This document shows, piece after piece, positions 46,711 through 59,800 of a DNA stretch of 64,000 nucleotides. Origin of the DNA: Henricia sp. BOLD:AAB3569 (taxonomy: Eukaryota; Echinodermata; Asteroidea; Spinulosida; Echinasteridae); assembly GCA_037783545.1 (NCBI GenBank), contig JBBELK010001068.1, positions 124,001-188,000 on the forward strand, written 5' to 3'. Within the stretch, counting starts at the first letter, position 1; each line of letters starts with the position of its first letter. A model generated the notes under the pieces. That model saw only the letters and a program-made list of their open reading frames with translations. It ran no database searches and had not been told where the DNA came from. The position numbers and the translations under genes are program-made.

Positions 46711-49700
46711 ATTTGCCAACGTTTGGACCACACTTTGACCAAATTGCCGAGCCAAACTGCGGTGCGTTAACGACAGTCCGAATGACTGAGCATGCGCACA
46801 ACTCAGGAGTACCCCAAAGAGGTGTGTACAGACAGCCACGGTTTGCGTGAGAGCAGTCAGGAAGCCTCAACCCAGTTTTTTCTAAACTTTGAAATTTCTC
46901 TGCCATTTCCCGGCGAAAGTCTGTCAATTTTTTATGACAAGTGCGCAATATAGAGAGTTTAGGGCATGCAAAATTTGAAGTTCGTCGGAAAATTTTTCGC
47001 CCTCCAAATTTGCCGACGTTTGGACCACACTTTGACCAAATTGCCGAGCCAAACTGCGGTGCGTTAACGACAGTCCGAATGACTAATGACTGAGCATGCG
47101 CACAACTCAGGAGTACCCCAAAGAGGTGTGTACAGACAGCCACGGTTTGCGTGAGAGCAGTCAGGAAGCCTCAACCCAGTTTTTTCTAAACTTTGAAATT
47201 TCTCTGCCATTTCCCGGCGAAAGTCTGTCAATTTTTTATGACAAGTGCGCAATATAGAGAGTTTAGGGCATGCAAAATTTGAAGTTCGTCGGAACATTTT
47301 TCGACCTCCAAATTTGCCGACGTTTGGACCACACTTTGACCAAATTGCCGAGCCAAACTGCGGTGCGTTAACGACTGTCCGAATGACTGAGCATGCGCAC
47401 AACTCAGGAGTACCCCAAAGAGGTGTGTACAGACAGCCACGGTTTGCGTGAGAGCAGTCATGAAGCCTCAACCCAGTTTTTTCTAAACTTTGAAATTTCT
47501 CTGCCATTTCCCGGCGAAAGTCTGTCTATTTTTTATGACAAGTGCGCAATATAGAGAGTTTAGGGCATGCAAAATTTGAAGTTCGTCGGAACATTTTTCG
47601 ACCTCCAAATTTGCCGACGTTTGGACCACACTTTGACCAAATTGCCGAGCCAAACTGCGGTGCGTTAACGACAGTCCGAATGACTGAGCATGCGCACAAC
47701 TCAGGAGTACCCCAAAGAGGTGTGTACAGACAGCCACGGTTTGCGTGAGAGCAGTCAGGAAGCCTCAACCCAGTTTTTTCTAAACTTTGAAATTTCTCTG
47801 CCATTTCCCGGCGAAAGTCTGTCAAGTTGTTATGACAAGTGCGCAATATAGAGAGTTTAGGGCATGCAAAATTTGAAGTTCGTCGGAACATTTTTCGACC
47901 TCCAAATTTGCCGACGTTTGGACCACACTTTGACCAAATTGCCGAGCCAAACTGCGGTGCGTTAACGACAGTCCGAATGACTGAGCATGCGCACAACTCA
48001 GGAGTACACCAAAGAGGTGTGTACAGACAGCCACGGTTTGCGTGAGAGCAGTCAGGAAGCCTCAACCCAGTTTTTTCTAAACTTTGAAATTTCTCTGCCA
48101 TTTCCCGGCGAAAGTCTGTCAATTTTTTATGACAAGTGCGCAATATAGAGAGTTTAGGGCATGCAAAATTTGAAGTTCGTCGGAACATTTTTCGACCTCC
48201 AAATTTGCCGACGTTTGGACCACACTTTGACCAAATTGCCGAGCCAAACTGCGGTGCGTTAACGACAGTCCGAATGACTGAGCATGCGCACAACTCAGGA
48301 GTACCCCAAAGAGGTGTGTACAGACAGCCACGGTTTGCGTGAGAGCAGTCAGGAAGCCTCAACCCAGTTTTTTCTAAACTTTGAAATTTCTCTGCCATTT
48401 CCCGGCGAAAGTCTGTCAATTTTTTATGACAAGTGCGCAATATAGAGAGTTTAGGGCATGCAAAATTTGAAGTTCGTCGGAACATTTTTCGACCTCCAAA
48501 TTTGCCGACGTTTGGACCACACTTTGACCAAATTGCCGAGCCAAACTGCGGTGCGTTAACGACAGTCCGAATGACTGAGCATGCGCACAACTCAGGAGTA
48601 CCCCAAAGAGGTGTGTACAGACAGCCACGGTTTGCGTGAGAGCAGTCAGGAAGCCTCAACCCAGTTTTTTCTAAACTTTGAAATTTCTCTGCCATTTCCC
48701 GGCGAAAGTCTGTCAATTTTTTGTGACAAGTGCGCAATATAGAGAGTTTAGGGCATGCAAAATTTGAAGTTCGTCGGAACATTTTTCGACCTCCAAATTT
48801 GCCGACGTTTGGACCACACTTTGACCAAATTGCCGAGCCAAACTGCGGTGCGTTAACGACAGTCCGAATGACTGAGCATGCGCACAACTCAGGAGTACCC
48901 CAAAGATGTGTGTACAGACAGCCACGGTTTGCGTGAGAGCAGTCAGGAAGCCTCAACCCAGTTTTTTCTAAACTTTGAAATTTATCTGCTATTTCCCGGC
49001 GAAAGTCTGTCAATTTTTTATGACAAGTGCGCAATATAGAGAGTTTAGGGCATGCACAATTTGAAGTTCGTCGGAACATTTTTCGACCTCCAAATTTGCC
49101 GACGTTTGGACCACACTTTGACCAAATTGCCGAGCCAAACTGCGGTGCGTTAACGACAGTCCGAATGACTGAGCATGCGCACAACTCAGGAGTACCCCAA
49201 AGAGGTGTGTACAGACAGCCACGGTTTGCGTGAGAGCAGTCAGGAAGCCTCAACCCAGTTTTTTCTAAACTTTGAAATTTCTCTGCCATTTCCCGGCGAA
49301 AGTCTGTCAATTTTTTATGACAAGTGCGCAATATAGAGAGTTTAGGGCATGCAAAATTTGAAGTTCGTCGGAACATTTTTCGACCTCCAAATTTGCCGAC
49401 GTTTGGACCACACTTTGACCAAATTGCCGAGCCAAACTGCGGTGCGTTAACGACAGTCCGAATGACTGAGCATGCGCACAACTCAGGAGTACCCCAAAGA
49501 GGTGTGTACAGACAGCCACGGTTTGCGTGAGAGCAGTCAGGAAGCCTCAACCCAGTTTTTTTCTAAACTTTGAAATTTCTCTGCCATTTCCCGGCGAAAG
49601 TCTGTCAATTTTTTATGACAAGTGCGCAATATAGAGAGTTTAGGGCATGCAAAATTTGAAGTTCGTCGGAACATTTTTCGACCTCCAAATTTGCCGACGT

Positions 49701-50889
49701 TTGGACCACACTTTGACCAAATTGCCGAGCCAAACTGCGGTGCGTTAACGACAGTCCGAATGACTGAGCATGCGCACAACTCAGGAGTACCCCAAAGAGG
49801 TGTGTACAGACAGCCACGGTTTGCGTGAGAGCAGTCAGGAAGCCTCAACCCAGTTTTTTCTAAACTTTGAAATTTCTCTGCCATTTCCCGGCGAAAGTCT
49901 GTCAATTTTTTGTGACAAGTGCGCAATATAGAGAGTTTAGGGCATGCAAAATTTGAAGTTCGTCGGAACATTTTTCGACCTCCAAATTTGCCGACGTTTG
50001 GACCACACTTTGACCAAATTGCCGAGCCAAACTGCGGTGCGTTAACGACAGTCCGAATGACTGAGCATGCGCACAACTCAGGAGTACCCCAAAGAGGTGT
50101 GTACAGACAGCCACGGTTTGCGTGAGAGCAGTCAGGAAGCCTCAACCCAGTTTTTTCTAAACTTTGAAATTTCTCTGCCATTTCCCGGCGAAAGTCTGTC
50201 AATTTTTTATGACAAGTGCGCAATATAGAGAGTTTAGGGCATGCAAAATTTGAAGTTCGTGGGAACATTTTTCGACCTCCAAATTTGCCGACGTTTGGAC
50301 CACACTTTGACCAAATTGCCGAGCCAAACTGCGGTGCGTTAACGACAGTCCGAATGACTGAGCATGCGCACAACTCAGGAGTACCCCAAAGAGGTGTGTA
50401 CAGACAGCCACGGTTTGCGTGAGAGCAGTCAGGAAGCCTCAACCCAGTTTTTCCTAAACTTTGAAATTTCTCTGCCATTTCCCGGCGAAAGTCTGTCATT
50501 TTTTTATGACAAGTGCGCAATATAGAGAGTTTAGGGCATGCAAAATTTGAAGTTCGTCGGAACATTTTTCGACCTCCAAATTTGCCGACGTTTGGACCAC
50601 ACTTTGACCAAATTGCCGAGCCAAACTGCGGTGCGTTAACGACAGTCCGAATGACTTAGCATGCGCACAACTCAGGAGTACGCCAAAGAGGTGTGTACAG
50701 ACAGCCACGGTTTGCGTGAGAGCAGTCAGGAAGCCTTAACCCAGTTTTTTCTAAACTTTGAAATTTCTCTGCCATTTCCCGGCGAAAGTCTGTCAATTTT
50801 TTATGACAAGTGCGCAATATAGAGAGTTTAGGGCATGCAAAATTTGAAGTTCGTCGGAACATTTTTCGACCTCCAAATTTGCCGACGTT
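46711..50889. repeat. Satellite block 7 (about 14 monomers)
   Basis: Begins with the compound-unit marker tcggaaaattttt and a 7-bp tandem duplication (47078-47091). It then returns to near-consensus monomers, including tttatctgctatttcc at about 48982 (seen again at about 51665), catgcacaatttg variants and the gtacgccaaag variant at about 50678 (again at about 53064). Confidence 0.97.
47078..47091. other. 7-bp tandem duplication in a monomer
   Basis: aatgact occurs twice in direct succession where other monomers have it once. It shifts the reading frame of the satellite ORF, which stops soon afterwards, evidence that the frame is not under strong constraint. Confidence 0.88.
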
Positions 50890-51181
50890 GTTGTTGTTGT
50901 TGTTGTTGTATGTTTTATGGCATCTTCGGCAACTATAGGCCCTTTATGCCATCAACTATACGGTTTTAGCTTTAACTATACTATATTATCAACTTGAGAT
51001 GACGAAGAAGGAGTTGCAGTTTTAGAAGTGGGAGGAAAACCCCCAGAGAAATGCCCCAGGGGAAAACCCACGCGGTCAAGTAGGGACTGCAAACCCAATC
51101 CACATACACGCCCCGGATTCGAACCCGGGACCCCAGAGGTGAAAGGCGAGGAAAGAACCCGTACGCCAACCCGACCGCCCC
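50890..51181 (-). mobile_element. tRNA-derived SINE, copy 6
   Basis: Full-length, six CAA units, B box 51115-51125, 13-bp duplications at 50877-50889 and 51182-51194. It shares its flanking monomer variants with copy 7, about 2,384 bp downstream (seven monomers plus the SINE). Confidence 0.93.
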
Positions 51182-53273
51182 ATTTGCCGACGTTTGGACC
51201 ACACTTTGACCAAATTGCCGAGCCAAACTGCGGTGCGTTAACGACAGTCCGAATGACTGAGCATGCGCACAACTCAGGAGTACCCCAAAGAGGTGTGTAC
51301 AGACAGCCACGGTTTGCGTGAGAGCAGTCAGGAAGCCTCAACCCAGTTTTTTCTAAACTTTGAAATTTCTCTGCCATTTCCCGGCGAAAGTCTGTCGATT
51401 TTTTATGACAAGTGCGCAATATAGAGAGTTTAGGGCATGCAAAATTTGAAGTTCGTCGGAAAATTTTTCGACCTCCAAATTTGCCGACGTTTGGACCACA
51501 CTTTGACCAAATTGCCGAGCCAAACTGCGGTGCGTTAACGACAGTCCGAATGACTGAGCATGCGCACAACTCAGGAGTACCCCAAAGAGGTGTGTACAGA
51601 CAGCCACGGTTTGCGTGAGAGCAGTCAGGAAGCCTCAACCCAGTTATTTCTAAACTTTGAAATTTATCTGCTATTTCCCGGCGAAAGTCTGTCAATTTTT
51701 TATGACAAGTGCGCAATATAGAGAGTTTAGGGCATGCACAATTTGAAGTTCGTCGGAACATTTTTCGACCTCCAAATTTGCCGACGTTTGGACCACACTT
51801 TGACCAAATTGCCGAGCCAAACTGCGGTGCGTTAACGACAGTCCGAATGACTGAGCATGCGCACAACTCAGGAGTACCCCAAAGAGGTGTGTACAGACAG
51901 CCACGGTTTGCGTGAGAGCAGTCAGGAAGCCTCAACCCAGTTTTTTCTAAACTTTGAAATTTCTCTGCCATTTCCCGGCGAAAGTCTGTCAATTTTTTAT
52001 GACAAGTGCGCAATATAGAGAGTTTAGGGCATGCAAAATTTGATGTTCGTCGGAACATTTTTCGACCTCCAAATTTGCCGACGTTTGGACCACACTTTGA
52101 CCAAATTGCCGAGCCAAACTGCGGTGCGTTAACGACAGTCCGAATGACTGAGCATGCGCACAACTCAGGAGTACCCCAAAGAGGTGTGTACAGACAGCCA
52201 CGGTTTGCGTGAGAGCAGTCAGGAAGCCTCAACCCAGTTTTTTCTAAACTTTGAAATTTCTCTGCCATTTCCCGGCGAAAGTCTGTCAATTTTTTATGAC
52301 AAGTGCGCAATATAGAGAGTTTAGGGCATGCAAAATTTGAAGTTCGTGGGAACATTTTTCGACCTCCAAATTTGCCGACGTTTGGACCACACTTTGACCA
52401 AATTGCCGAGCCAAACTGCGGTGCGTTAACGACAGTCCGAATGACTGAGCATGCGCACAACTCAGGAGTACCCCAAAGAGGTGTGTACAGACAGCCACGG
52501 TTTGCGTGAGAGCAGTCAGGAAGCCTCAACCCAGTTTTTTCTAAACTTTGAAATTTCTCTGCCATTTCCCGGCGAAAGTCTGTCAATTTTTTATGACAAG
52601 TGCGCAATATAGAGAGTTTAGGGCATGCAAAATTTGAAGTTCGTCGGAACATTTTTCGACCTCCAAATTTGCCGACGTTTGGACCACACTTTGACCAAAT
52701 TGCCGAGCCAAACTGCGGTGCGTTAACGACAGTCCGAATGACTGAGCATGCGCACAACTCAGGAGTACCCCAAAGAGGTGTGTACAGACAGCCACGGTTT
52801 GCGTGAGAGCAGTCAGGAAGCCTCAACCCAGTTTTTCCTAAACTTTGAAATTTCTCTGCCATTTCCCGGCGAAAGTCTGTCATTTTTTTATGACAAGTGC
52901 GCAATATAGAGAGTTTAGGGCATGCAAAATTTGAAGTTCGTCGGAACATTTTTCGACCTCCAAATTTGCCGACGTTTGGACCACACTTTGACCAAATTGC
53001 CGAGCCAAACTGCGGTGCGTTAACGACAGTCCGAATGACTGAGCATGCGCACAACTCAGGAGTACGCCAAAGAGGTGTGTACAGACAGCCACGGTTTGCG
53101 TGAGAGCAGTCAGGAAGCCTTAACCCAGTTTGTTCTAAACTTTGAAATTTCTCTGCCATTTCCCGGCGAAAGTCTGTCAATTTTTTATGACAAGTGCGCA
53201 ATATAGAGAGTTTAGGGCATGCAAAATTTGAAGTTCGTCGGAACATTTTTCGACCTCCAAATTTGCCGACGTT
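51182..53273. repeat. Satellite block 8 (seven monomers)
   Basis: 2,092 bp between SINE copies 6 and 7. Marker tcggaaaattttt is at about 51459; gtttttcctaaac with gtacgccaaag near 52830-53070 repeats the pattern seen at 50450-50690 before copy 6, so the SINE, the seven monomers and these markers were duplicated together. Confidence 0.96.
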
Positions 53274-53565
53274 GTTGTTGTTGTTGTTGTTGTATGTTTT
53301 ATGGCATCTTCGGCAACTATAGGCCCTTTATGCCATCAACTATACGGTTTTAGCTTTAACTATACTATATTATCAACTTGAGATGACGAAGAAGGAGTTG
53401 CAGTTTTAGAAGTGGGAGGAAAACCCCCAGAGAAATGCCCCAGGGGAAAACCCACGCGGTCAAGTAGGGACTGCAAACCCAATCCACATACACGCCCCGG
53501 ATTCGAACCCGGGACCCCAGAGGTGAAAGGCGAGGAAAGAACCCGTACGCCAACCCGACCGCCCC
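53274..53565 (-). mobile_element. tRNA-derived SINE, copy 7
   Basis: Full-length, six CAA units, B box 53499-53509, 13-bp duplications at 53261-53273 and 53566-53578. The next monomer again carries tcggaaaattttt (about 53842). Confidence 0.93.
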
Positions 53566-56550
53566 ATTTGCCGACGTTTGGACCACACTTTGACCAAATT
53601 GCCGAGCCAAACTGCGGTGCGTTAACGACAGTCCGAATGACTGAGCATGCGCACAACTCAGGAGTACCCCAAAGAGGTGTGTACAGACAGCCACGGTTTG
53701 CGTGAGAGCAGTCAGGAAGCCTCAACCCAGTTTTTTCTAAACTTTGAAATTTCTCTGCCATTTCCCGGCGAAAGTCTGTCAATTTTTTATGACAAGTGCG
53801 CAATATAGAGAGTTTAGGGCATGCAAAATTTGAAGTTCGTCGGAAAATTTTTCGACCTCCAAATTTGCCGACGTTTGGACCACACTTTGACCAAATTGCC
53901 GAGCCAAACTGCGGTGCGTTAACGACAGTCCGAATGACTGAGCATGCGCACAACTCAGGAGTACCCCAAAGAGGTGTGTACAGACAGCCACGGTTTGCGT
54001 GAGAGCAGTCAGGAAGCCTCAACCCAGTTATTTCTAAACTTTGAAATTTCTCTGCCATTTCCCGGCGAAAGTCTGTCTATTTTTTATGACAAGTGCGCAA
54101 TATAGAGAGTTTAGGGCATGCAAAATTTGAAGTTCGTCGGAACATTTTTCGACCTCCAAATTTGCCGACGTTTGGACCACACTTTGACCAAATTGCCGAG
54201 CCAAACTGCGGTGCGTTAACGACAGTCCGAATGACTGAGCATGCGCACAACTCAGGAGTACCCCAAAGAGGTGTGTACAGACAGCCACGGTTTGCGTGAG
54301 AGCAGTCATGAAGCCTCAACCCAGTTTTTTCTAAACTTTGAAATTTCTCTGCCATTTCCCCAGCGAAAGTCTGTCTATTTTTTATGACAAGTGCGCAATA
54401 TAGAGAGTTTAGGGCATGCAAAATTTGAAGTTCGTCGGAACATTTTTCGACCTCCAAATTTGCCGACGTTTGGACCACACTTTGACCAAATTGCCGAGCC
54501 AAACTGCGGTGCGTTAACGACAGTCCGAATGACTGAGCATGCGCACAACTCAGGAGTACCCCAAAGAGGTGTGTACAGACAGCCACGGTTTGCGTGAGAG
54601 CAGTCAGGAAGCCTCAACCCAGTTTTTTCTAAACTTTGAAATTTCTCTGCCATTTCCCGGCGAAAGTCTGTCAATTTGTTATGACAAGTGCGCAATATAG
54701 AGAGTTTAGGGCATGCAAAATTTGAAGTTCGTCGGAACATTTTTCGACCTCCAAATTTGCCGACGTTTGGACCACACTTTGACCAAATTGCCGAGCCAAA
54801 CTGCGGTGCGTTAACGACAGTCCGAATGACTGAGCATGCGCACAACTCAGGAGTACCCCAAAGAGGTGTGTACAGACAGCCACGGTTTGCGTGAGAGCAG
54901 TCAGGAAGCCTCAACCCAGTTTTTTCTAAACTTTGAAATTTCTCTGCCATTTCCCGGCGAAAGTCTGTCAATTTTTTATGACAAGTGCGCAATATAGAGA
55001 GTTTAGGGCATGCAAAATTTGGAGTTCGTCGGAACATTTTTCGACCTCCAAATTTGCCGACGTTTGGACCACACTTTGACCAAATTGCCGAGCCAAACTG
55101 CGGTGCGTTAACGACAGTCCGAATGACTGAGCATGCGCACAACTCAGGAGTACCCCAAAGAGGTGTGTACAGACAGCCACGGTTTGCGTGAGAGCAGTCA
55201 GGAAGCCTCAACCCAGTTTTTTCTAAACTTTGAAATTTCTCTGCCATTTCCCGGCGAAAGTCTGTCAATTTTTTATGACAAGTGCGCAATATAGAGAGTT
55301 TAGGGCATGCAAAATTTGGAGTTCGTCGGAACATTTTTCGACCTCCAAATTTGCCGACGTTTGGACCACACTTTGACCAAATTGCCGAGCCAAACTGCGG
55401 TGCGTTAACGACAGTCCGAATGACTGAGCATGCGCACAACTCAGGAGTACCCCAAAGAGGTGTGTACAGACAGCCACGGTTTGCGTGAGAGCAGTCAGGA
55501 AGCCTCAACCCAGTTTTTTCTAAACTTTGAAATTTCTCTGCCATTTCCCAGCGAAAGTCTGTCAATTTTTTATGACAAGTGCGCAATATAGAGAGTTTAG
55601 GGCATGCAAAATTTGAAGTTCGTCGGAACATTTTTCGACCTCCAAATTTGCCGACGTTTGGACCACACTTTGACCAAATTGCCGAGCCAAACTGCGGTGC
55701 GTTAACGACAGTCCGAATGACTGAGCATGCGCACAACTCAGGAGTACCCCAAAGAGGTGTGTACAGACAGCCACGGTTTGCGTGAGAGCAGTCAGGAAGC
55801 CTCAACCCAGTTTTTTCTAAACTTTGAAATTTCTCTGCCATTTCCCGGCGAAAGTCTGTCAATTTTTTATAACAAGTGCGCAATATAGAGAGTTTAGGGC
55901 ATGCAAAATTTGAAGTTCGTCGGAACATTTTTCGACCTCCAAATTTGCCGACGTTTGGACCACACTTTGACCAAATTGCCGAGCCAAACTGCGGTGCGTT
56001 AACGACAGTCCGAATGACTGAGCATGCGCACAACTCAGGAGTACCCCAAAGAGGTGTGTACAGACAGCCACGGTTTGCGTGAGAGCAGTCAGGAAGCCTC
56101 AACCCAGTTTTTTTCTAAACTTTGAAATTTCTCTGCCATTTCCCGGCGAAAGTCTGTCAATTTTTTATGACAAGTGCGCAATATAGAGAGTTTAGGGCAT
56201 GCAAAATTTGAAGTTCGTCGGAACATTTTTCGACCTCCAAATTTGCCGACGTTTGGACCACACTTTGACCAAATTGCCGAGCCAAACTGCGGTGCGTTAA
56301 CGACAGTCCGAATGACTGAGCATGCGCACAACTCAGGAGTACCCCAAAGAGGTGTGTACAGACAGCCACGGTTTGCGTGAGAGCAGTCAGGAAGCCTCAA
56401 CCCAGTTTTTTCTAAACTTTGAAATTTCTCTGCCATTTCCTGGCGAAAGTCTGTCTATTTTTTATGACAAGTGCGCAATATAGAGAGTTTAGGGCATGCA
56501 AAATTTGAAGTTCGTCGGAACATTTTTCGACCTCCAAATTTGCCGACGTT
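53566..56550. repeat. Satellite block 9 (ten monomers)
   Basis: 2,985 bp. Two adjacent monomers share the private variant aaaatttggagttcg (about 55014 and 55311), a very recent duplication. Other variants include catttccccagcg (about 54355) and tataacaag (about 55868). Confidence 0.96.
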
Positions 56551-56830
56551 GTTGTTGTATGTTTTATGGCATATTCGGCAACTATAGGCCCTTTATGCCA
56601 TCAACTATACGGTTTTAGCTTTAACTACACTATATTATCAACTTGAGATGACGAAGAAGGAGTTGCAGTTTTAGAAGTGGGAGGAAAACCCCCAGAGAAA
56701 TGCCCCAGGGGAAAACCCATGCGGTCAAGTAGGGACTGCAAACCCAATCCACATACACGCCCCGGATTCGAACCCGGGACCCCAGAGGTGAAAGGCGAGG
56801 AAAGAACCCGTACGCCAACCCGACCGCCCC
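56551..56830 (-). mobile_element. tRNA-derived SINE, copy 8 (short tail, most diverged)
   Basis: Same site and same 13-bp duplication (56538-56550 and 56831-56843), B box 56764-56774, but only two CAA units and private substitutions (catattcgg, actacacta, cccatgcgg). Its downstream monomers lack the tcggaaaattttt marker of copies 2-7 and instead have catgcacaatttg and aaatttaccgacg (about 57090-57130). It represents a separate lineage of the SINE-bearing unit. Confidence 0.92.
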
Positions 56831-59800
56831 ATTTGCCGACGTTTGGACCACACTTTGACCAAATTGCCGAGCCAAACTGCGGTGCGTTAACGACAGTCCG
56901 AATGACTGAGCATGCGCACAACTCAGGAGTACCCCAAAGAGGTGTGTACAGACAGCCACGGTTTGCGTGAGAGCAGTCAGGAAGCCTCAACCCAGTTTTT
57001 TCTAAACTTTGAAATTTCACTGCCATTTCCCGGCGAAAATCTGTCAATTTTTTATGACAAGTGCGCAATATAGAGAGTTTAGGGCATGCACAATTTGAAG
57101 TTCGTCGGAACATTTTTCGACCTCCAAATTTACCGACGTTTGGACCACACTTTGACCAAATTGCCGAGCCAAACTGCGGTGCGTTAACGACAGTCCGAAT
57201 GACTGAGCATGCGCACAACTCAGGAGTACCCCAAAGAGGTGTGTACAGACAGCCACGGTTTGCGTGAGAGCAGTCAGGAAGCCTCAACCCAGTTTTTTCT
57301 AAACTTTGAAATTTCTCTGCCATTTCCCGGCGAAAGTCTGTCAATTTTTTATGACAAGTGCGCAATATAGAGAGTTTAGGGCATGCAAAATTTGAAGTTC
57401 GTCGGAACATTTTTCGACCTCCAAATTTGCCGACGTTTGGACCACACTTTGACCAAATTGCCGAGCCAAACTGCGGTGCGTTAACGACAGTCCGAATGAC
57501 TGAGCATGCGCACAACTCAGAAGTACCCCAAAGAGGTGTGTACAGACAGCCACGGTTTGCGTGAGAGCAGTCAGGAAGCCTCAACCCAGTTTTTTCTAAA
57601 CTTTGAAATTTCTCTGCCATTTCCCGCCGAAAGTCTGTCAATTTTTTATGACAAGTGCGCAATATAGAGAGTTTAGGGCATGCAAAATTTGAAGTTCGTC
57701 GGAACATTTTTCGACCTCCAAATTTGCCGACGTTTGGACCACACTTTGACCAAATTGCCGAGCCAAACTGCGGTGCGTTAACGACAGTCCGAATGACTGA
57801 GCATGCGCACAACTCAGGAGTACCCCAAAGAGGTGTGTACAGACAGCCACGGTTTGCGTGAGAGCAGTCAGGAAGCCTCAACCCAGTTTTTTCTAAACTT
57901 TGAAATTTCTCTGCCATTTCCCGGCGAAAGTCTGTCAATTTTTTATGACAAGTGCGCAATATAGAGAGTTTAGGGCATGCAAAATTTGAAGTTCGTCGGA
58001 ACATTTTTCGACCTCCAAATTTGCCGACGTTCGGACCACACTTTGACCAAATTGCCGAGCCAAACTGCGGTGCGTTAACGACAGTCCGAATGACTGAACA
58101 TGCGCACAACTCAGGAGTACCCCAAATAGGTGTGTACAGACAGCCACGGTTTGCGTGAGAGCAGTCAGGAAGCCTCAACCCAGTTTTTTCTAAACTTTGA
58201 AATTTCTCTGCCATTTCCTGGCGAAAGTCTGTCAATTTTGTATGACAAGTGCGCAATATAGAGAGTTTAGGGCATGCAAAATTTGAAGTTCGTCGGAACA
58301 TTTTTCGACCTCCAAATTTGCCGACGTTTGGACCACACTTTGACCAAATTGACGAGCCAAACTGCGGTGCGTTAACGACAGTCCGAATGACTGAGCATGC
58401 GCACAACTCAGGAGTACCCCAAAGAGGTGTGTACAGACAGCCACGGTTTGCGTGAGAGCAGTCAGGAAGCCTCAACCCAGTTTTTTCTAAACTTTGAAAT
58501 TTCTCTGCCATTTCCCGGCGAAAGTCTGTCAATTTGTTATGACAAGTGCGCAATATAGAGAGTTTAGGGCATGCAAAATTTGAAGTTCGTCGGAACATTT
58601 TTCGACCTCCAAATTTGCCGACGTTTGGACCACACTTTGACCAAATTGCCGAGCCAAACTGCGGTGCGTTAACGACAGTCCGAATGACTGAGCATGCGCA
58701 CAACTCAGGAGTACCCCAAAGAGGTGTGTACAGACAGCCACGGTTTGCGTGAGAGCAGTCAGGAAGCCTCAACCCAGTTTTTTCTAAACTTTGAAATTTC
58801 TCTGCCATTTCCCGGCGAAAGTCTGTCAATTTTTTATGACAAGTGCGCAATATAGAGAGTTTAGGGCATGCAAAATTTGAAGTTCGTCGGAATATTTTTC
58901 GACCTCCAAATTTGCCGACGTTTGGACCACACTTTGACCAACTTGCCGAGCCAAACTGCGGTGCGTTAACGACAGTCCGAATGACTGAGCATGCGCACAA
59001 CTCAGGAGTACCCCAAAGAGGTGTGTACAGACAGCCACGGTTTGCGTGAGAGCAGTCAGGAAGCCTCAACCCAGTTTTTTCTAAACTTTGAAATTTCTCT
59101 GCCATTTCCCGGCGAAAGTCTGTCAATTTTTTATGACAAGTGCGCAATATAGAGAGTATAGGGCATGCAAAATGTTAAGTTCGTCGGAACATTTTTCGAC
59201 CTCCAAATTTGCCGACGTTTGGACCACACTTTGACCAAATTGCCGAGCCAAACTGCGGTGCGTTAACGACAGTCCGAATGACTGAGCATGCGCACAACTC
59301 AGGAGTACCCCAAAGAGGTGTGTACAGACAGCCACGGTTTGCGTGAGAGCAGTCAGGAAGCCTCAACCCAGTTTTTTCTAAACTTTGAAATTTCTCTGCC
59401 ATTTCCCGGCGAAAGTCTGTCAATTTTTTATGACAAGTGCGCAATATAGAGAGTTTAGGGCATGCAAAATTTGAAGTTCGTCGGAACATTTTTCGACCTC
59501 CAAATATGCCGACGTTTGGACCACACTTTGACCAAATTGCCGAGCCAAACTGCGGTGCGTTAACGACAGTCCGAATGACTGAGCATGCGCACAACTCAGG
59601 AGTACCCCAAAGAGGTGTGTACAGACAGCCACGGTTTGCGTGAGAGCAGTCAGGAAGCCTCAACCCAGTTTTTTCTAAACTTTGAAATTTCTCTGCCATT
59701 TCCGGGCGAAAGTCTGTCAATTTTGTATGACAAGTGCGCAATATAGAGAGTTTAGGGCATGCAAAATTTGAAGTTCGTCGGAACATTTTTCGACCTCCAA

